Part shown: piece after piece, positions 23,850-36,342 of the stretch
How positions within the stretch are numbered: position 1 is the stretch's first letter
Layout: each line of letters starts with the position of its first letter
NCBI GenBank assembly: GCA_965153455.1
Contig: OZ234497.1
Coordinates: 9,548,001 to 9,612,000, forward strand
Direction of reading: 5' to 3'
From: Sphagnum compactum
Lineage: Eukaryota; Bryophyta; Sphagnopsida; Sphagnales
DNA length: 64,000 nucleotides
Translations under genes and position numbers: made by a program
Notes under the pieces: model-generated
What the model was told of the DNA's origin: nothing
Seen by the model: only the letters and a program-made list of their open reading frames with translations
Database searches by the model: none

Positions 23850-25500
23850 GTCCCTTCTTCCTTCACTTAACTAATCACAACCTTAACCTAAACATATTCA
23901 TACAAGCATCATCATTCATAAAATCCAACAAGTTTTTACACACAACAATTTTCACATCTTCAAGAAGATATTATAATATATTACTTTTAGTTTCAAGTTT
24001 TCCCATTTCTTACTCTAACTATCTCATAACTTGACGTCTATATTGCCTTTGCTTGCTACACATCCTATTTCTACAACTGTTTACACCTCCAAAGCTTTAT
24101 GCTTCGCCCCAAAACAACCTTTCACATATTCTTTCTATGGGACAACTCGCCCCCTAGTTCATGGTTTCTCTTGCCTTCACAAGAAGGCATACCATCATTT
24201 TCTTGTTCCTAGGCCAATAATAACACTCTCTAACTCTACCTTTTTATAGTCTTATTTCCTTATTTTAGCAATAGGTCTGGGTACCTTTTCTTGACCATTT
24301 GCCTCTAGTCACCATACTCATAAAGTGCCCCCATTTGAACAACTGCCACCCCACCACTTGATGATCTTGCCTCTAGTCCTCAAAACGTATGTTTATTTGA
24401 TTGTTTCTTGAGAAGCTTGTTCCTTCATGATGCTCCAACCTCCTTTTCTCACCTAGTTCACCTTCTCATGATGTGCCAAGACCCCCCCTCCCATCCTTAC
24501 AACAATCATTATCATTCCTCCCTCCTCACACCCCTTCATGTGAGAAAAGCACTTAGGAAGATGAAAGAAAGGCCAACATCAATTCCCTTTCCTCTTAGCT
24601 CCCTTTCCTTTTCACTTAGTTCCATGGAGATGCCATTATCACTCTCCTACCCTAACCTTAATTGCTTTAACCATAACCTTAAGAAGCATATTCCCCATTC
24701 GGACCTCTTTATCTAGCAGGTTTGGCTAGTCTTAGACAAGGATAAGGTAACCCAATTTTATCTTAATCCAACCAACCTACTCCTCCCCTCACCCTAATTA
24801 GGCCACCCACCCATTGAGTCCTACTAAGACAAGGTCATATGCACTAACCTACCCCCTTAGACTTTATGGTTAACCCCAAATGTAGCCCAAATCATAGTGC
24901 AAAATTAGAACAAATATGTTATTTTTCTTCTTTTGCCAATGAGAGCGTTTGGAACTTCAACATCGTAACATTGAACAATAGTAACTTTGCTACACTTATC
25001 TCAAAATAAGTTTGAATAACTCAATTTTTGGCTCAAGAACCTCCACAAAAAAGGAAACAAAAGGCTTGCTTGAGAAAATATTTGACTTTAAGTTTAGTTG
25101 TAGAAAGTGATGAGGTTGTTGACCCTTTGGCTTGGTGCAAGAAAAATGATACTTGATTTCTTGTAGTTGGATTCCCAACGTGTTAATGTCTTTCGGTTCC
25201 AAGTTCACAAATGGAAGCAAAATCTGTTTTCAATATTCCAAAGATCTTGACAACACTATGTCATTACAGATTTGGCTTGGATAACTTGGACGAGTGCTTG
25301 TGATGATTTACAAAAGTTGGACTGCAAATGATCACTTGGACACAACTCATGGCTAAAGAAAGATCTGACATAGTTTTTTTTTGTTGATGCAAAATTAGTT
25401 GATCTGAAAATGGAGAAGAGTTGAGTCTAGTTTCTCGGAGGAGTTAATTAATGAGGTAGCTTAGTACATATATTTATTAGCAAGTAGTTGATCATTGAGC
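23850..25500. other. C/T-rich intergenic DNA, no gene recognised
   Basis: 24,000-24,880 is unusually pyrimidine-rich on the plus strand. It holds ORFs of 72 and 102 codons whose S/P/L-rich composition follows from the base bias. No domain was recognised. Confidence 0.5.
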
Positions 25501-25509
25501 AGTAACTTG

Positions 25510-27981
25510 CAATGGAGGTATGCATGTTCAAGTGCCAGTTTTTTTAGTATTTTGTTGTATGCACAATAGAGCTACTTTAGCTTTCTTAGCATTTTTGCAC
25601 ATAGTTATATGCTTTATTGGTAAATTGTGGTCAAAGTTTCAGTCTCATTGGTTTGTGTTATGCACTTGCTTTACATGGCTTGGATGTGTGGGTACAAGAA
25701 TTTAAAAGGTGGTTGTGGTCAGTGGGTTTGCTTTTTATTGTTTTGACAACTTTGCTTCGACTAGTTTAATGTGCTCTCTCTCTCATTGTGTTGCTTGGCA
25801 GCTTCACATGTACTTGCCTGAATTGGGTTCCATCGGCACTTCAATTTAACACTCTCATCCTGCTGTATTACCAATTTTCAAATCCTCACATTGGCCACAT
25901 TACTTGCAGTGAAACCCATAAATTTTCACTTCTGCTATTAACAAGATGATGTAGTGCACCATTCATCCTTCTATGTAGATCTCATGTGATCATGCTTTTC
26001 TATGACACAGACAGGTATAGTATGAACTACCACATCACAACAAAAGTTTCTGCAGAATACAACAGTCTGCCATCCTAAGTTGAATCACAATGAGCACATG
26101 ATAGATGCCATCCAATAAGCCATCGTTCTCTGACAATGGGTTCCCCGAATGTCTGTGTTCATAAGGTATTGAGAACATCTCCATAACTAAAATAAAGTCA
26201 ATGAACGGGGACACAACCCAATAGTAACGTTATAGTGATTTCAGATCTATTCTGTATCAGTCAGTTGACAAGAAAGAGGATAAAAAAGGAATCTCAATAA
26301 ACCATAGCTGAAAGGCCTCCTACATCAAGCCCAGGAACAACCTGGGCAGAGGAAAATTGCACAATTCCCTGTCCATCCAACTCAATGAAACTGAACATTT
26401 CCTACAAAGACAATGGAGCCCTAAATCTTTAGACTGGAATCCAAGAATAAATCTGGCTGAAACAACGTGTACTACCTCAAACCCAGAAACTGTCTGGGCA
26501 CAAATACCACACTCTCATGTACAACCAACTTGTTCAAACTGAAAATTTACCAAAAGGACCATGGGCTGGGCACATATTTCAAATTCAATTCCCACAAGAT
26601 CTACCATAACAAAGCCAACAAGGCAGATGTTGACCGAGAATTGTTGCTGAGAAGTATTGATTTGAACGAAATACGAATTGATCCAGCAGACTGTATTGTC
26701 CTTCCACCATCTGAAAGAGGACAGCTCTTATTAAACTCATTTCACAATTCACCAATGGAGGATGCTTACTTACAGAACCCTACATGGCAATCCAACACAA
26801 ATAGTAAACAAGGAAAATGTCTATTTCTTGGAAATAATGACAGCATCTCCAATCAGAATGGACAATTTTAGAAAGACAACGAAGGAAAAAACATGAAGTG
26901 CCTACTACAAGTGAATAGCATGGTCTCCTAAAGCAAACATCTTGTGACAAAAGTTTTCTTCTCAACTACACGCAACAAGATTTTCAAAAAAATACAGATA
27001 ATGGAGAGAAGCAAGAGCTCCACATTGTCATCATATGGTACATGATCCTGCCATGCTGCAGGCTCACATGATCTAGGACAAACAGCATGTTGGGATAAAA
27101 CAACAAGCATATGCCTGGACTAACCGAACATCATTTCAGACAACAAGGAATAACTAGGAACACATATACCTATGAAATTGCAGAGAAATTGCTGTGAGAA
27201 CAATTTAACACAACAATGAGTGCAGCCTTAACCTTATGAGATTCACTCATAGTGTGTCAGACCGTCACCTTCATCACAAATAGCAGTGACAACTGCCATG
27301 ACTACCCACTGACTTCATCAGCTCCCAACAGTGGGTGTAGATAAGCATACAATATTCAGCCCAAAGTCTGGGCAAATCATAACTAGGAATAACTAGGAAC
27401 ATGTGTAAAAATAATGAGAAGCAAAAATGGGCAATCCTAAGAACACACACAGAAATGGGACAACCATTCTCAGAAATCAACATTGGTACTGGGAGGAAGG
27501 TCAAGCCCATAAACTTAGTGAATAATTTTTTCTCTCTTTGATTGTTTCTAGCACATATCCTTTACTTCACAAAGTCTACGATGCCCTCTGGATTCTAGGT
27601 ATCTGAAATTGTTTGTGCTTTAAATTGACACCTTCAGGTCTTTCTCAGCCCTGAAACCAAACCAACTGACTAAATGGGCATGGATGCTTCCCTAAACCCA
27701 AAACCTTTGAACCCAGCAGTTGGGAAAGAATGTCCATGCAAGTCTCAGGAACACTTATGGAGAGTTTGGGTGGATGTGGGGACTTATTAATTTGTGGGAC
27801 TCATGAGAATGGAAAACATGGAAAAACAATTCAAGAGACTTCTCAAAGCTTGTGGAGCTGGGTGAAATTGCTATAACACAAGAACTTTTGGATTTGCCAA
27901 GATTCTGCAAATATGGGACCTACAAGAAGTTCAAATATCCTACGTGGCAACAAAGGGGGTACACAATGCCAGAGAATTAAC
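25510..27981. other. 3' flank of the VPS23/ELC gene, single-copy-like sequence
   Basis: Base composition is more balanced and there are few homopolymers, as in the adjacent gene, so this may include its 3' UTR. I could not place the polyadenylation site. A plus-strand ORF of 134 codons (26,467-26,871) has no recognisable domain. Loosely repeated 'CCCAG(G)AAC...TGGGCA' words occur at about 26,328, 26,478 and 26,558. A small duplication, AACTAGGAA(T/C)A, occurs near 27,150 and 27,380. Confidence 0.5.
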
Positions 27982-30548
27982 CTATGATGAGAGTTGAGCC
28001 TGGTAGATTTTGATGCTAGTGGCACGGAAGATGAACTGCTCTCGAGACAGCACGCGCACCTGCTTCAGGTAAGCATCAACAGGAATAGCACCTTCTTGGG
28101 CTGCTTTATCAAGTGAGTAGAGAATGTCTTCAATGGAAAAATCAGCTGCATTGCATTCCAACAGTTGCTTTGAGAGAGCATCAGCTGGCTCAAAAACATC
28201 ATCAATGTCAACTTGTGTGAGTCCTTTGTCATTTGCCTTCAACCAAGATTCAAGAACATCTGTGTTGGTTAATATCAGTTGAAGCTGGTTTTCCAGACCC
28301 TCCTTTTCTTGCACCAGTTCACGTACCCCTTTCTGAAGTTGCCCTGCTCTCTCACCCAGTAAAGCCTGGAGCCAATAAAACAAACCCCTCAGCAACTACA
28401 TTAACAGGAAGGTTTAAGGTGAAATTCAGGACTGGGCAGGCTTCAAGACTTTCAGATTGAGATCAAGGATTGAATGACAATCAGGGGTGCTTACAACTTT
28501 AATTTCAGGAATACAGATTCACAAAAGGGTGCTGACATCATACTTTGAAGGTTGCAGAATAGGAGCTAGTCCCTCATTCCAGCACTCATAGATCCACTTC
28601 AAGAGGGAATGATTAAGCATCATGTTTGATAAGCAACATCAGATAATAATTGAAAAAGCTTGGAGCTCTTATCTAAGGATATCTTTATCTTATTCCATTG
28701 TTATCTTATCTATGCAATTGCAGAGAAAACTCGACAACAAAGATCTCAAGAGTGGCTATGTTCTCCACAGAAGGTAAGAATCTCTTCATTTTTATCTGTT
28801 TGCAAAACTGAGCCAGGAGAAAAGGTTCTTCATGAAACTCTGGAACTGGAACCTAAAAGTTGAATGGAAGCTGTCCTCTGAGAATACAATAAGCACAAAA
28901 AACTCATGGGATCTTCTGAAGACCCAATTTTGGTAGATTTTTGCTATACAAATGAAATCTCAACACTCATAAGATGCCCTTGTGCAAATGCGATTTGGAT
29001 GGACAGGAAAATGGCAGTCATGGTGAAAAATACAGACCTGGGTGTTGAACAGTCTGTCCATCTCAGTGTTCCGATCCTGCATTAGGGCTTGTGTGTCGTG
29101 ATGAAGACGATCAGAAAGTGTATTAATCAATGTCCGCTTATAAGCCTCTGAGGGTTCATCAGTTCTTGGAGGGGGCTGGGAATTCTGGTATGGTGGATAT
29201 GAAGGCCTGGATGTTGGCTGAACAGGAGGACGTAAACCTGATGACAACATAGATGGTGGTGGCATTTGCCCTCCAGTATGCATGGGGTTCATGAATGGAG
29301 AGGTAGACTGTGGCAGATGGCTACTCATTGGTGCTGGTGGAGGTCTAGAATACAAAGGTGGATCGATACCAAAAAGAAGTGACAGACTTCGTACCAATTC
29401 AACAAGATTTGAGCATGGATAAACCCATGCTTGTAAGTATGGAGCTGACACCATACCAGAAGGGTTAACATAAGGGTGCCGGGGTTTGATAATCATGTCC
29501 CGGGTAGGTGTAACAAATACTAGGGGGCAATTACGAGGGTAGGATTCAAGGAGCCACATGGTGATAGGGATGTTATACATTACATCCTGATAACACATGG
29601 GGATAGTTCCATCAGCTTGCAGTAAATTGCTCGTCCGCCCATCATTGTGTGTGAAGATTGCTGTTTTCACCTGAAAAAAAAGAAAAAATACCAATCTTAG
29701 TCAAGAACACACCTATGAACACCTCACTCACAACTTATTTAAGCTATACCCATTTACCAACTAGAATCCTATGACAAACCCATCACCAAAGAAAGACCTG
29801 CCAGCCGTTCACATAATTGGTCAAAACCACTGCCACTTCAGAAATGTGGGAATGTTGACCTCCCCTTCAAATGACCACTTCTGCAACAAATATCTATCAA
29901 CTGCTCCAATAGGTGGGTGGGTCATGCTTGCTGATTTAGATTAGGATGAGAAAAATCTTGTCTTTGAACCCAGAAGACCTTGGTTCCAAAGTTCCTAACT
30001 TTCAACAGTGTAAGCCTATAGACTCATGAGCACAACTTTCCGATGACCAAACCAATATCATTGAAGACAGCATCAGAAGGGAAGTTACAGACAATATCAA
30101 AGCATCGAAAAACAAAAGTAAACCCCGCTTTCCAAAAACTCTTCCAAAGTAAAAAGCATCCCCCCCAAGCCTTCCAACAATTCAAGGTGATAAAAAATAA
30201 CTTAAAATAAATTTTAATAAAGAGGGAAAAAAAAAAACAGAGTGATCACAGAGAGTCTGAAACAGCTCTCTGAATTAGGTATCCTTACAGAGTAATCACA
30301 AAAACAGAGAAGAAACCAGATTGTGATGAGTCCGATCCAGATATCTGAATTCTGACTGCACGAGCAAGACGGACCTGAAGGCCTGGAAATTCCTGGATGA
30401 CATGCAGCAGATGCTGCCGGATTGTCAATTTGTCGTCTTCAATATAAGGCAGTGCACTCGGACCTCTTTGCGACAACACCGATCCCAAGAACTGGAATTG
30501 CGTCGATGCGTGGGACGTCGTCGGGGTGCCTCCTCCTAGCGCAGGCAT
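27982..30548 (-). CDS. ELC: ESCRT-I subunit VPS23/ELC (TSG101 family)
   Basis: Ubiquitin-binding ESCRT-I component that sorts ubiquitinated membrane cargo into multivesicular endosomes. Three exons on the minus strand: 30,548-30,375 (58 codons), 29,670-29,038 (211) and 28,365-27,982 (127 plus TAG). All junctions are CAG|GT...AG and phase 0; introns are 704 and 672 bp. The 396 aa product matches the usual plant ELC length (about 400). Domains: UEV (inactive E2-like) about 20-160, with HNDGR, LLQADGTIP, WLLESYPR and the conserved DPPLYSR after it; a proline-rich linker about 167-228; coiled coil about 230-310; C-terminal steadiness box about 320-385 (ADALSKQLLE, LSREQFIFRA). The start is the first Met of the exon encoding FLGSVLSQRGPS, a position typical of the family. 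Domain identity is seen in the translation; the role is known from TSG101/Vps23 proteins. Confidence 0.94.
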
Positions 30549-31030
30549 CCTTCCCTCCTTCCCTCCTTAGCAGCCGTTCAAAACTTCAATTCGTCGCCCT
30601 GCTGGCTCCACTTCGAAATCCACCAGAAAATTCAAATCCCGGAGGAGAAAAAGAAAACGGGGGCACTGACTAATTTCCACGACTCCTGCTTAGCTCTCTA
30701 CTTCTCTCAGGAATTAGAAGAAGAATAGTAACGGGAAAAAAAAAGAAGAGGCTGGTGAGAAGCTCTTGTTAGTTTGATGGGACAAGGAACAACAGGGAGA
30801 AAGAAGAGGGACAGGGAATACAGTTGAAAACGACGGGGGCATCGAATCAGAGTGCTTTCTCCAAGGCTGGCTCTTCGAGACTTTTTTTAGCGCAAGGAAA
30901 AGTCGTGGAATAGAAGAGGGAATTCCCTCCGACAAAACGTACCCAGCAAACATTTTCCACACTGCAAAACTACACGCACACGCACTCACACACACAAGAA
31001 GAAGAAACGAGAGCGCCAAACCCTACTCAC
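30549..31030 (-). promoter_or_regulatory. Putative 5' UTR/promoter of VPS23/ELC
   Basis: GC-balanced, CpG-containing sequence lies directly upstream of the ELC start codon and ends where decayed repeats begin. A plant telo-box, AAACCCTA, is present on the plus strand at 31,018-31,025. I see no convincing TATA box, so the transcription start is not placed. The plus-strand and minus-strand ORFs of about 80-100 codons here look like chance. Confidence 0.45.
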
Positions 31031-31034
31031 TAAT

Positions 31035-31225
31035 CTCTTCACTAAACGCACAAACCCCCCCAATTTCTTTCTACTAACTAATCAGTCTTAAAAAAGACAC
31101 GCCAATTTTCACTAGACACACAAACCCATGTTCTACTAACTAATCGGTCTTTACAAAAACACAACAATTTTCACTAATGGCTAATCAGAACTCAATTAAA
31201 TTTTCACTAATAACTAATCAGAATT
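31035..31225. repeat. Tandem repeat, about 62-70 bp units, decaying
   Basis: 'TTCACTA(A/G)AC(G/A)CACAAACCC', then 'CTACTAACTAATC(A/G)GTCTT' and 'CAATTTT', recurs at 31,038, 31,108 and 31,170, with a truncated unit at 31,203. A related fragment lies at about 37,555-37,605. It sits between the ELC upstream region and the LINE remnant. Confidence 0.75.
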
Positions 31226-33890
31226 GTCACCTACAATAACTGCATGCCTCAAAATAGAGGTTGTCTTTGTTCGTTGCAACACCATTGACAAAATGAACGT
31301 AAAACTAAAAAAGGAGGGCCTCTAGAGCCTTGCATCAATGAAAAAAATTGTCAACCTATTGACGTAAACACTCAAAAACTTTTATGGCTAAAACGATAAA
31401 TTGGTCCACTAGTATCAATTGTGATAAAGGCTATCCTTAACTTGAATGGCAATTATAATGACAACCCTATGAAAAAGAGCTGCTCACAAAATCAAATTTG
31501 TTTAAATGGGGTTAGTGTTGATGATGTTAATCAACATTCGAACGTCATCCACCAAAACTCCAATGTTAACCTATTGACATGTATATTGAAGAGTAAGTGA
31601 TAGATGAATATGGATATGTTCATGTAAAATGTGAAATCTTACATTTCTTGTGATAAATGCAAAGGCATCATGCATAACATCATGAGAAATTATCTTTTTT
31701 TCCACCATGCGCACAACAAAGAAGATGAATCCCCATAGGGTCTAAAGGTTGACACAAATACAATGTGACAAACCAAGGTCTAAAGGATAAGGGAAGCCCA
31801 ACTGAGTGTGTAAAGTAGTGAAAAAAACCTCTAAAATCAATAAAAAAAAGAAGGATTGTTAAGCAAGTAGAAAACCAACATGGCCTCACACAAGATTTCA
31901 AACATGCCCAATATTAAAAGGCAAATTAGAGATGATGTTAAAAAATAAAATGATCATGTAATCTCTCTAAAATATTTTACTGAAGTTGATCCGTTCTTCT
32001 TTTTGCTAATTGCCCAAAAGGGGATATGCACGCCACTGCCACTAAAAGAAGAATCTTTTACACTAACCTTAAATGGGCATGGAAATTTAGTGAACTTGAG
32101 TTGTTTACTCTTATTGCTTCCAATAAGAATGTGCGAAAGTCCAACCGGAACTTAAAGACAATGTTAAGGCAACTAGAACCTAATTCCTTAAATATGTTGT
32201 TAGAGTAATGCCCTTTGCATAAATGAAGCCTAACCTTCTAGTAGAAATGAGAAGAAACCTATCGTCAACCTAGCTAGGAAAGGCCAACAACACTCGTAAG
32301 AACTCAAGCCCAAAAGACTCTCAAAAACTCCCAACAAAGTTGACCCCAAAAATACAAAAGAGAAGAAAACAATGAAATAGATAGGAAAACTTTTGAATGA
32401 AACATCGAAAAAGGATTCTAAATGTTACTTGGACATCCTCTAACTTTGGGAGCGCACTAGCATGACAAACATTCTCATCCAAAACCTTTTGCAAAAAGGA
32501 TAAAAAGAAGGAATTGGAAGCAAAAGGGATGCCCAAGATCTTAATGTCATCGATAGGGCAATAAGAACCAATTAAGAAGGTGAACCAAGAGGCAAGCCAA
32601 AAGGGGCCCAAGTTGAGCAATTGTGAAGTTGAACAACCAACCCCACAAAAACTAACTGGGAGACAAAGTGATCGAATGCAAAGTGAACTACATGGGCAGA
32701 GCTAAGAATATGGGTGTCGTTAGTTAAGGAACGGAAAAGATAAGAAGGAAAAATGTTCAAAAAATCACGCAAAACATGAAAATGAACAAATTCAAAAATG
32801 GCCCTCCAAGGGGGTCACCCCAACTATGAAATTTATCTATCATCTTTTCATTTATCTATCATGCCCACAAATGAAAAGATGATAGATAAATTTCAAAAAG
32901 GGGAACAATGACTGAACAATAAAGGAAACCAAAGGGCATAAAAGGAATGAACAAAAGGGAAAAGCTAAGATAATTAGCCTCTTATTGCTCAAAACTTTTG
33001 GAAAATGACATTTTGTGAGATGGTATTGAAGGTGTTTGCTACATTCATTTAAAGCACCACTTCACTGAGGTGGACATTCAAAGTGGTTTGAATACCATAG
33101 ACCATTACTTTGCAACAACCCCTAATTGCCACACTAAGTTGATGCAACAATAGGTGAAAAAAAAACATGTTGTGAAATTGCAAACATAAAGCCCTACTAA
33201 TTAGCTAATAAAACACTTCATCCACTATAATTGGTTGGATGCCACTTGAAGGCTTGGCCAAAGCCAAAGCCTAACATCACCAAAAATGTGAGCCACGGAA
33301 TATGGGATGTGGCAAGTGGTTGCATGGGAATTCAATTGATGAAGTTGAATGAAACCACTAATTAAATCTTTAGGGTTGAAAGAATCCCAAGGATGTTTGG
33401 AGACCATGCCTAATAGATTGCCTGTTGATAAATGGGACATGTGCAAGAAAGTTGACCTAAAAAAATCCATGGAAAATTCCATATTTGTGTTTGACTGAAA
33501 ATCCAACATGAATCTGAGTAGGGAAAACATGAATCCGAAAGATGTAGGGCTTGCAATGCACAAATCATCTTTAATGACACTAAAGCCGAGGTAAGAGGGG
33601 TGAAAGCCCTAGTTGCACATGCAAACTCCTTGGCACGCCCTAGGGCTAAGCTCTATCCTAAACAAAGCAAAAGGGGCATAACTGAAACAAAAACTAAAAG
33701 AGGTAGGGATACTAATGAATCCCAAAATTGTCAAAAGCACACACGTTCGAAATGATGTTCTATTTGAAATTCCTCTTAGTCCTCGGACAAAAATTGTCAA
33801 AGGTTCACCTTAATTTCCCTATGCCCAATTGCTCCACCACGAGGAGGAAGAACAAGACCCCACTGAAGGAACAACAAGAATAGGTGCCAA
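31220..33890 (-). mobile_element. Decayed non-LTR retrotransposon (LINE) with reverse transcriptase remnant
   Basis: Frameshifted minus-strand fragments appear in the order of a LINE ORF2. N-terminal RT flank at 33,563-33,225 (LSTGNLLGM, DLISGFIQLH, SVAHIFG). RT palm near 32,705 with NDTHI in place of DDTHI, so the first catalytic Asp codon has decayed. Thumb at 32,620-32,321 (IKILGIPFAS, FLQKVLDENV). A C-terminal cysteine/histidine knuckle at about 31,730 (PLDPMGIHLL, CAHGG). A further conserved tail at 31,690-31,230 (HDVMHDAF; VLQRTKTTSILRHAV). Many stops and frameshifts make it dead. C-to-T decay is suggested by the substitutions. Its 5' part may continue beyond the hAT element (above 36,335). 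Confidence 0.75.
32827..32895. repeat. Perfect 27-bp inverted repeat with 15-nt loop
   Basis: Arms 32,827-32,853 and 32,869-32,895 are exact reverse complements (arm core AAATTTATCTATCATC). It lies inside the RT remnant and interrupts its reading frame, so it arose after the LINE died. Confidence 0.95.
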
Positions 33891-33906
33891 GTAGACACGT
33901 TAATCC

Positions 33907-36334
33907 AGGCCTCCTAAAATTATGGATATCTAAAAATAACGTTCGGATTTCCATAAAATAAGTTTGGAATTGTCCATAAAATAGGAAAAAAATTATACAC
34001 ACGTGGCAACTGGTAGCGGGGTTTCCTCAATAAGGTCCAACATTTTTGTTCGTCTGTGCGCCATGAAGTTGACCCCATTTTAGATGAAGCACACCCTGGA
34101 GTTCGGCTTGGAGGTTGTCTCCAAGGATGCCAAAGGAGATGTGACCGTGCAGTGCCTTTTCAGCGTCCATCAAGGCCGGGACAACGTGGAGGTTAACGAT
34201 AGTTCGGGCTATAAGCAAAAGGCGACTTTAACCATCAAATATTTCACAAAGCCATTCGCTCCCTTCAACTATTTATAGTTGCCATTTGAAGCAACACGTC
34301 GAGTTGTGGGCCGCCTACTAGGCATTATCTAACCAGGACAAAAAAGAGTACTTCAAGAGCAAGGTGAAGCGCATCAACATTTTGCACCAGCACATGGACC
34401 TGACTGCGACTTGATCGGATTCGTCATCTCGGCTAACATTGTTGACACAATCATTGCCGATATTTTTTTCTGCAATGACGAACAATTGTTTAATGATAGC
34501 GACAATGACGATGACATTGCGTCGGCTGATGCGATTGCAAAGAGGGCTGCCAAGAAGTCCAAGGAGAAGGTCAATGCCATGAAGTTATTCGTCAAACAAT
34601 CCAATGATTCAACGTACAAATTCACAATCAAAAACATCACGTGTTTTGAATTGGCGATGGACCATGTCTCGATCAGCATGTCGTTCTGATAGACAATAGC
34701 AACCATCCAGCAAGCCAAGACTGCACCAAGACAACCAAGTTGGCGGGAATCAATGACCTAATTGTCGGTCAGTATGTCCGAGTTGTGGTCGTTGTTGTTC
34801 TGCAGAACATTTTCGACATCATCGACGATGAATCTGTTTGGGCAATCTGGCTGGTTGGCGACAGCGGCACGCACCGTGGATAATCTTTCTTCGATCTACG
34901 CCTGCACGCCTGCTACAGCGGTGATCTCACAAACCTCCACTTGGTCGCCATCCCCATGTTCAAGCGCCACACTGCCAAGAACATGTTCAACATGGTCGTC
35001 AAGTTTCTTGACACATTATACGGCCAGTGGCGCGACAAGCTGATCGGAGTGTCGTTCGATGGAGAGAACATGATGACCAGTTTGTCACGCGCATGGTTCG
35101 ATCCGCTTCTAACAAGGTGATGTGCGTCTGGTGCACGCCACATCAGATCGATATTAACATTAAGGCTTCAACCGAGTCAATCTTGGACGGCTCTTGAATC
35201 AGATTTGCATATAGTTGGTCGGTATTTTTGTGGTCACAAAACAATCTTATAATTGCCATGAACGTTAAGCGCTCGAAGAAGACAAATCGATGGGTGCATT
35301 TGGGACGCCTACTCAAGTTCTTCCAACACTATTGATGTCAGCTGATCGCTTATACGATTGAGAAGTGCCTCGCAGATGCCCCATCCTCCATTTGGACCTA
35401 CTCGATCGCTTCGGCCGTTGACGCAGTCAATGTCACCTTTGTCGTGTTGCAGGACAAGTCGTTTTTGCTCACGCAGTAGGAGCATCGTATCCAAATGCTG
35501 ATCAACACCATTATGAAAATGTTCAGCATTGAGATGATCGAAGAGCTCAACAAGGGCAATAACGAAGGAGTTGGGGACTATGTCAATTTCGAACAATGGC
35601 ACATCAATGTTGACTCAATCGTTGCCCACATCGAGGACCAAGGGTCGTTCCTTTGGCAATGCTACGAAGAGCTAGACGCTGCCGATTAGGAACTCATCGT
35701 CAAGGAGATTGCATGTTTGCGATGGAATTGGTTGTCGGCCTCTAGGACGTCAAGGCCAAGTGGGACGACGCAAATAGACCCCTCGATTCAGATGCGCCGC
35801 CGATGCTACCTGCTCAGCTGGTCAAGCTCCGCATCGATGTGTTCATCCAGGAGGTGCTGGACCCTTTCGGCACTCATATCTCAAAGTTTTGGCCAGTTGA
35901 AAAGATCGACCTAATCGAGGACGAGCATTGTGATCTACTCAAGGTCTATAACTCAGACTTGATTCTGAAAGCCATAATCGATAAGCAAGACCACCAGACA
36001 TCATTCAACCTTGGATGGGACGTCTTACCGGCCAGCCGATTCGATTCCCTACGTGCATTTGTTGGTGGTCTGGCCACCATGTTCGCCAACACAACATCAA
36101 TCGAGTTTGATTTTTTGATCCTTAAATGGGAGATGGACGAAAACCAGACCTCTTTGATGCATCTGTCATTGGAAGGTATCTTCCAAGCTAAGCAGCGATC
36201 AATGTTACAGGCATTAATTGCCTAAAATTGCCTAATAATACATAGTTCGGGTCGATCCACAATTCAAGTCTAGTAGTGTCCATAATTTAGCTTAATTTAT
36301 TTGATTTATGGAAATCTATAACTTTTGAGGCCTG
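33907..36334 (+). mobile_element. hAT-type DNA transposon with degenerate transposase
   Basis: Plus-strand frames encode a broken hAT-like transposase. N-terminal zinc-finger-like part at 34,084-34,276 (DVTVQCLFSVHQGRDNV, KPFAPFNY). Middle at 34,411-35,160 (MDHVSISMSF; DDESVWAIWL; LVAIPMFKRHTAKNMFN; GQWRDKLIGV). Later part at 35,480-35,690 (VAHIEDQGSF). C-terminal dimerisation-like part at 35,803-36,225 (FANTTSIEFDF, LMHLSLEGIFQAKQRS). There are at least six stops or frameshifts. Ends are CAGGCCTC (33,907-33,914) and GAGGCCTG (36,327-36,334), with further imperfect inverted similarity inside. Flanking 8-mers CGTTTAAT and CGTTAAAC match at 6 of 8. GC and CpG content is far above the flanks. 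Confidence 0.8.
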
Positions 36335-36342
36335 CGTTAAAC

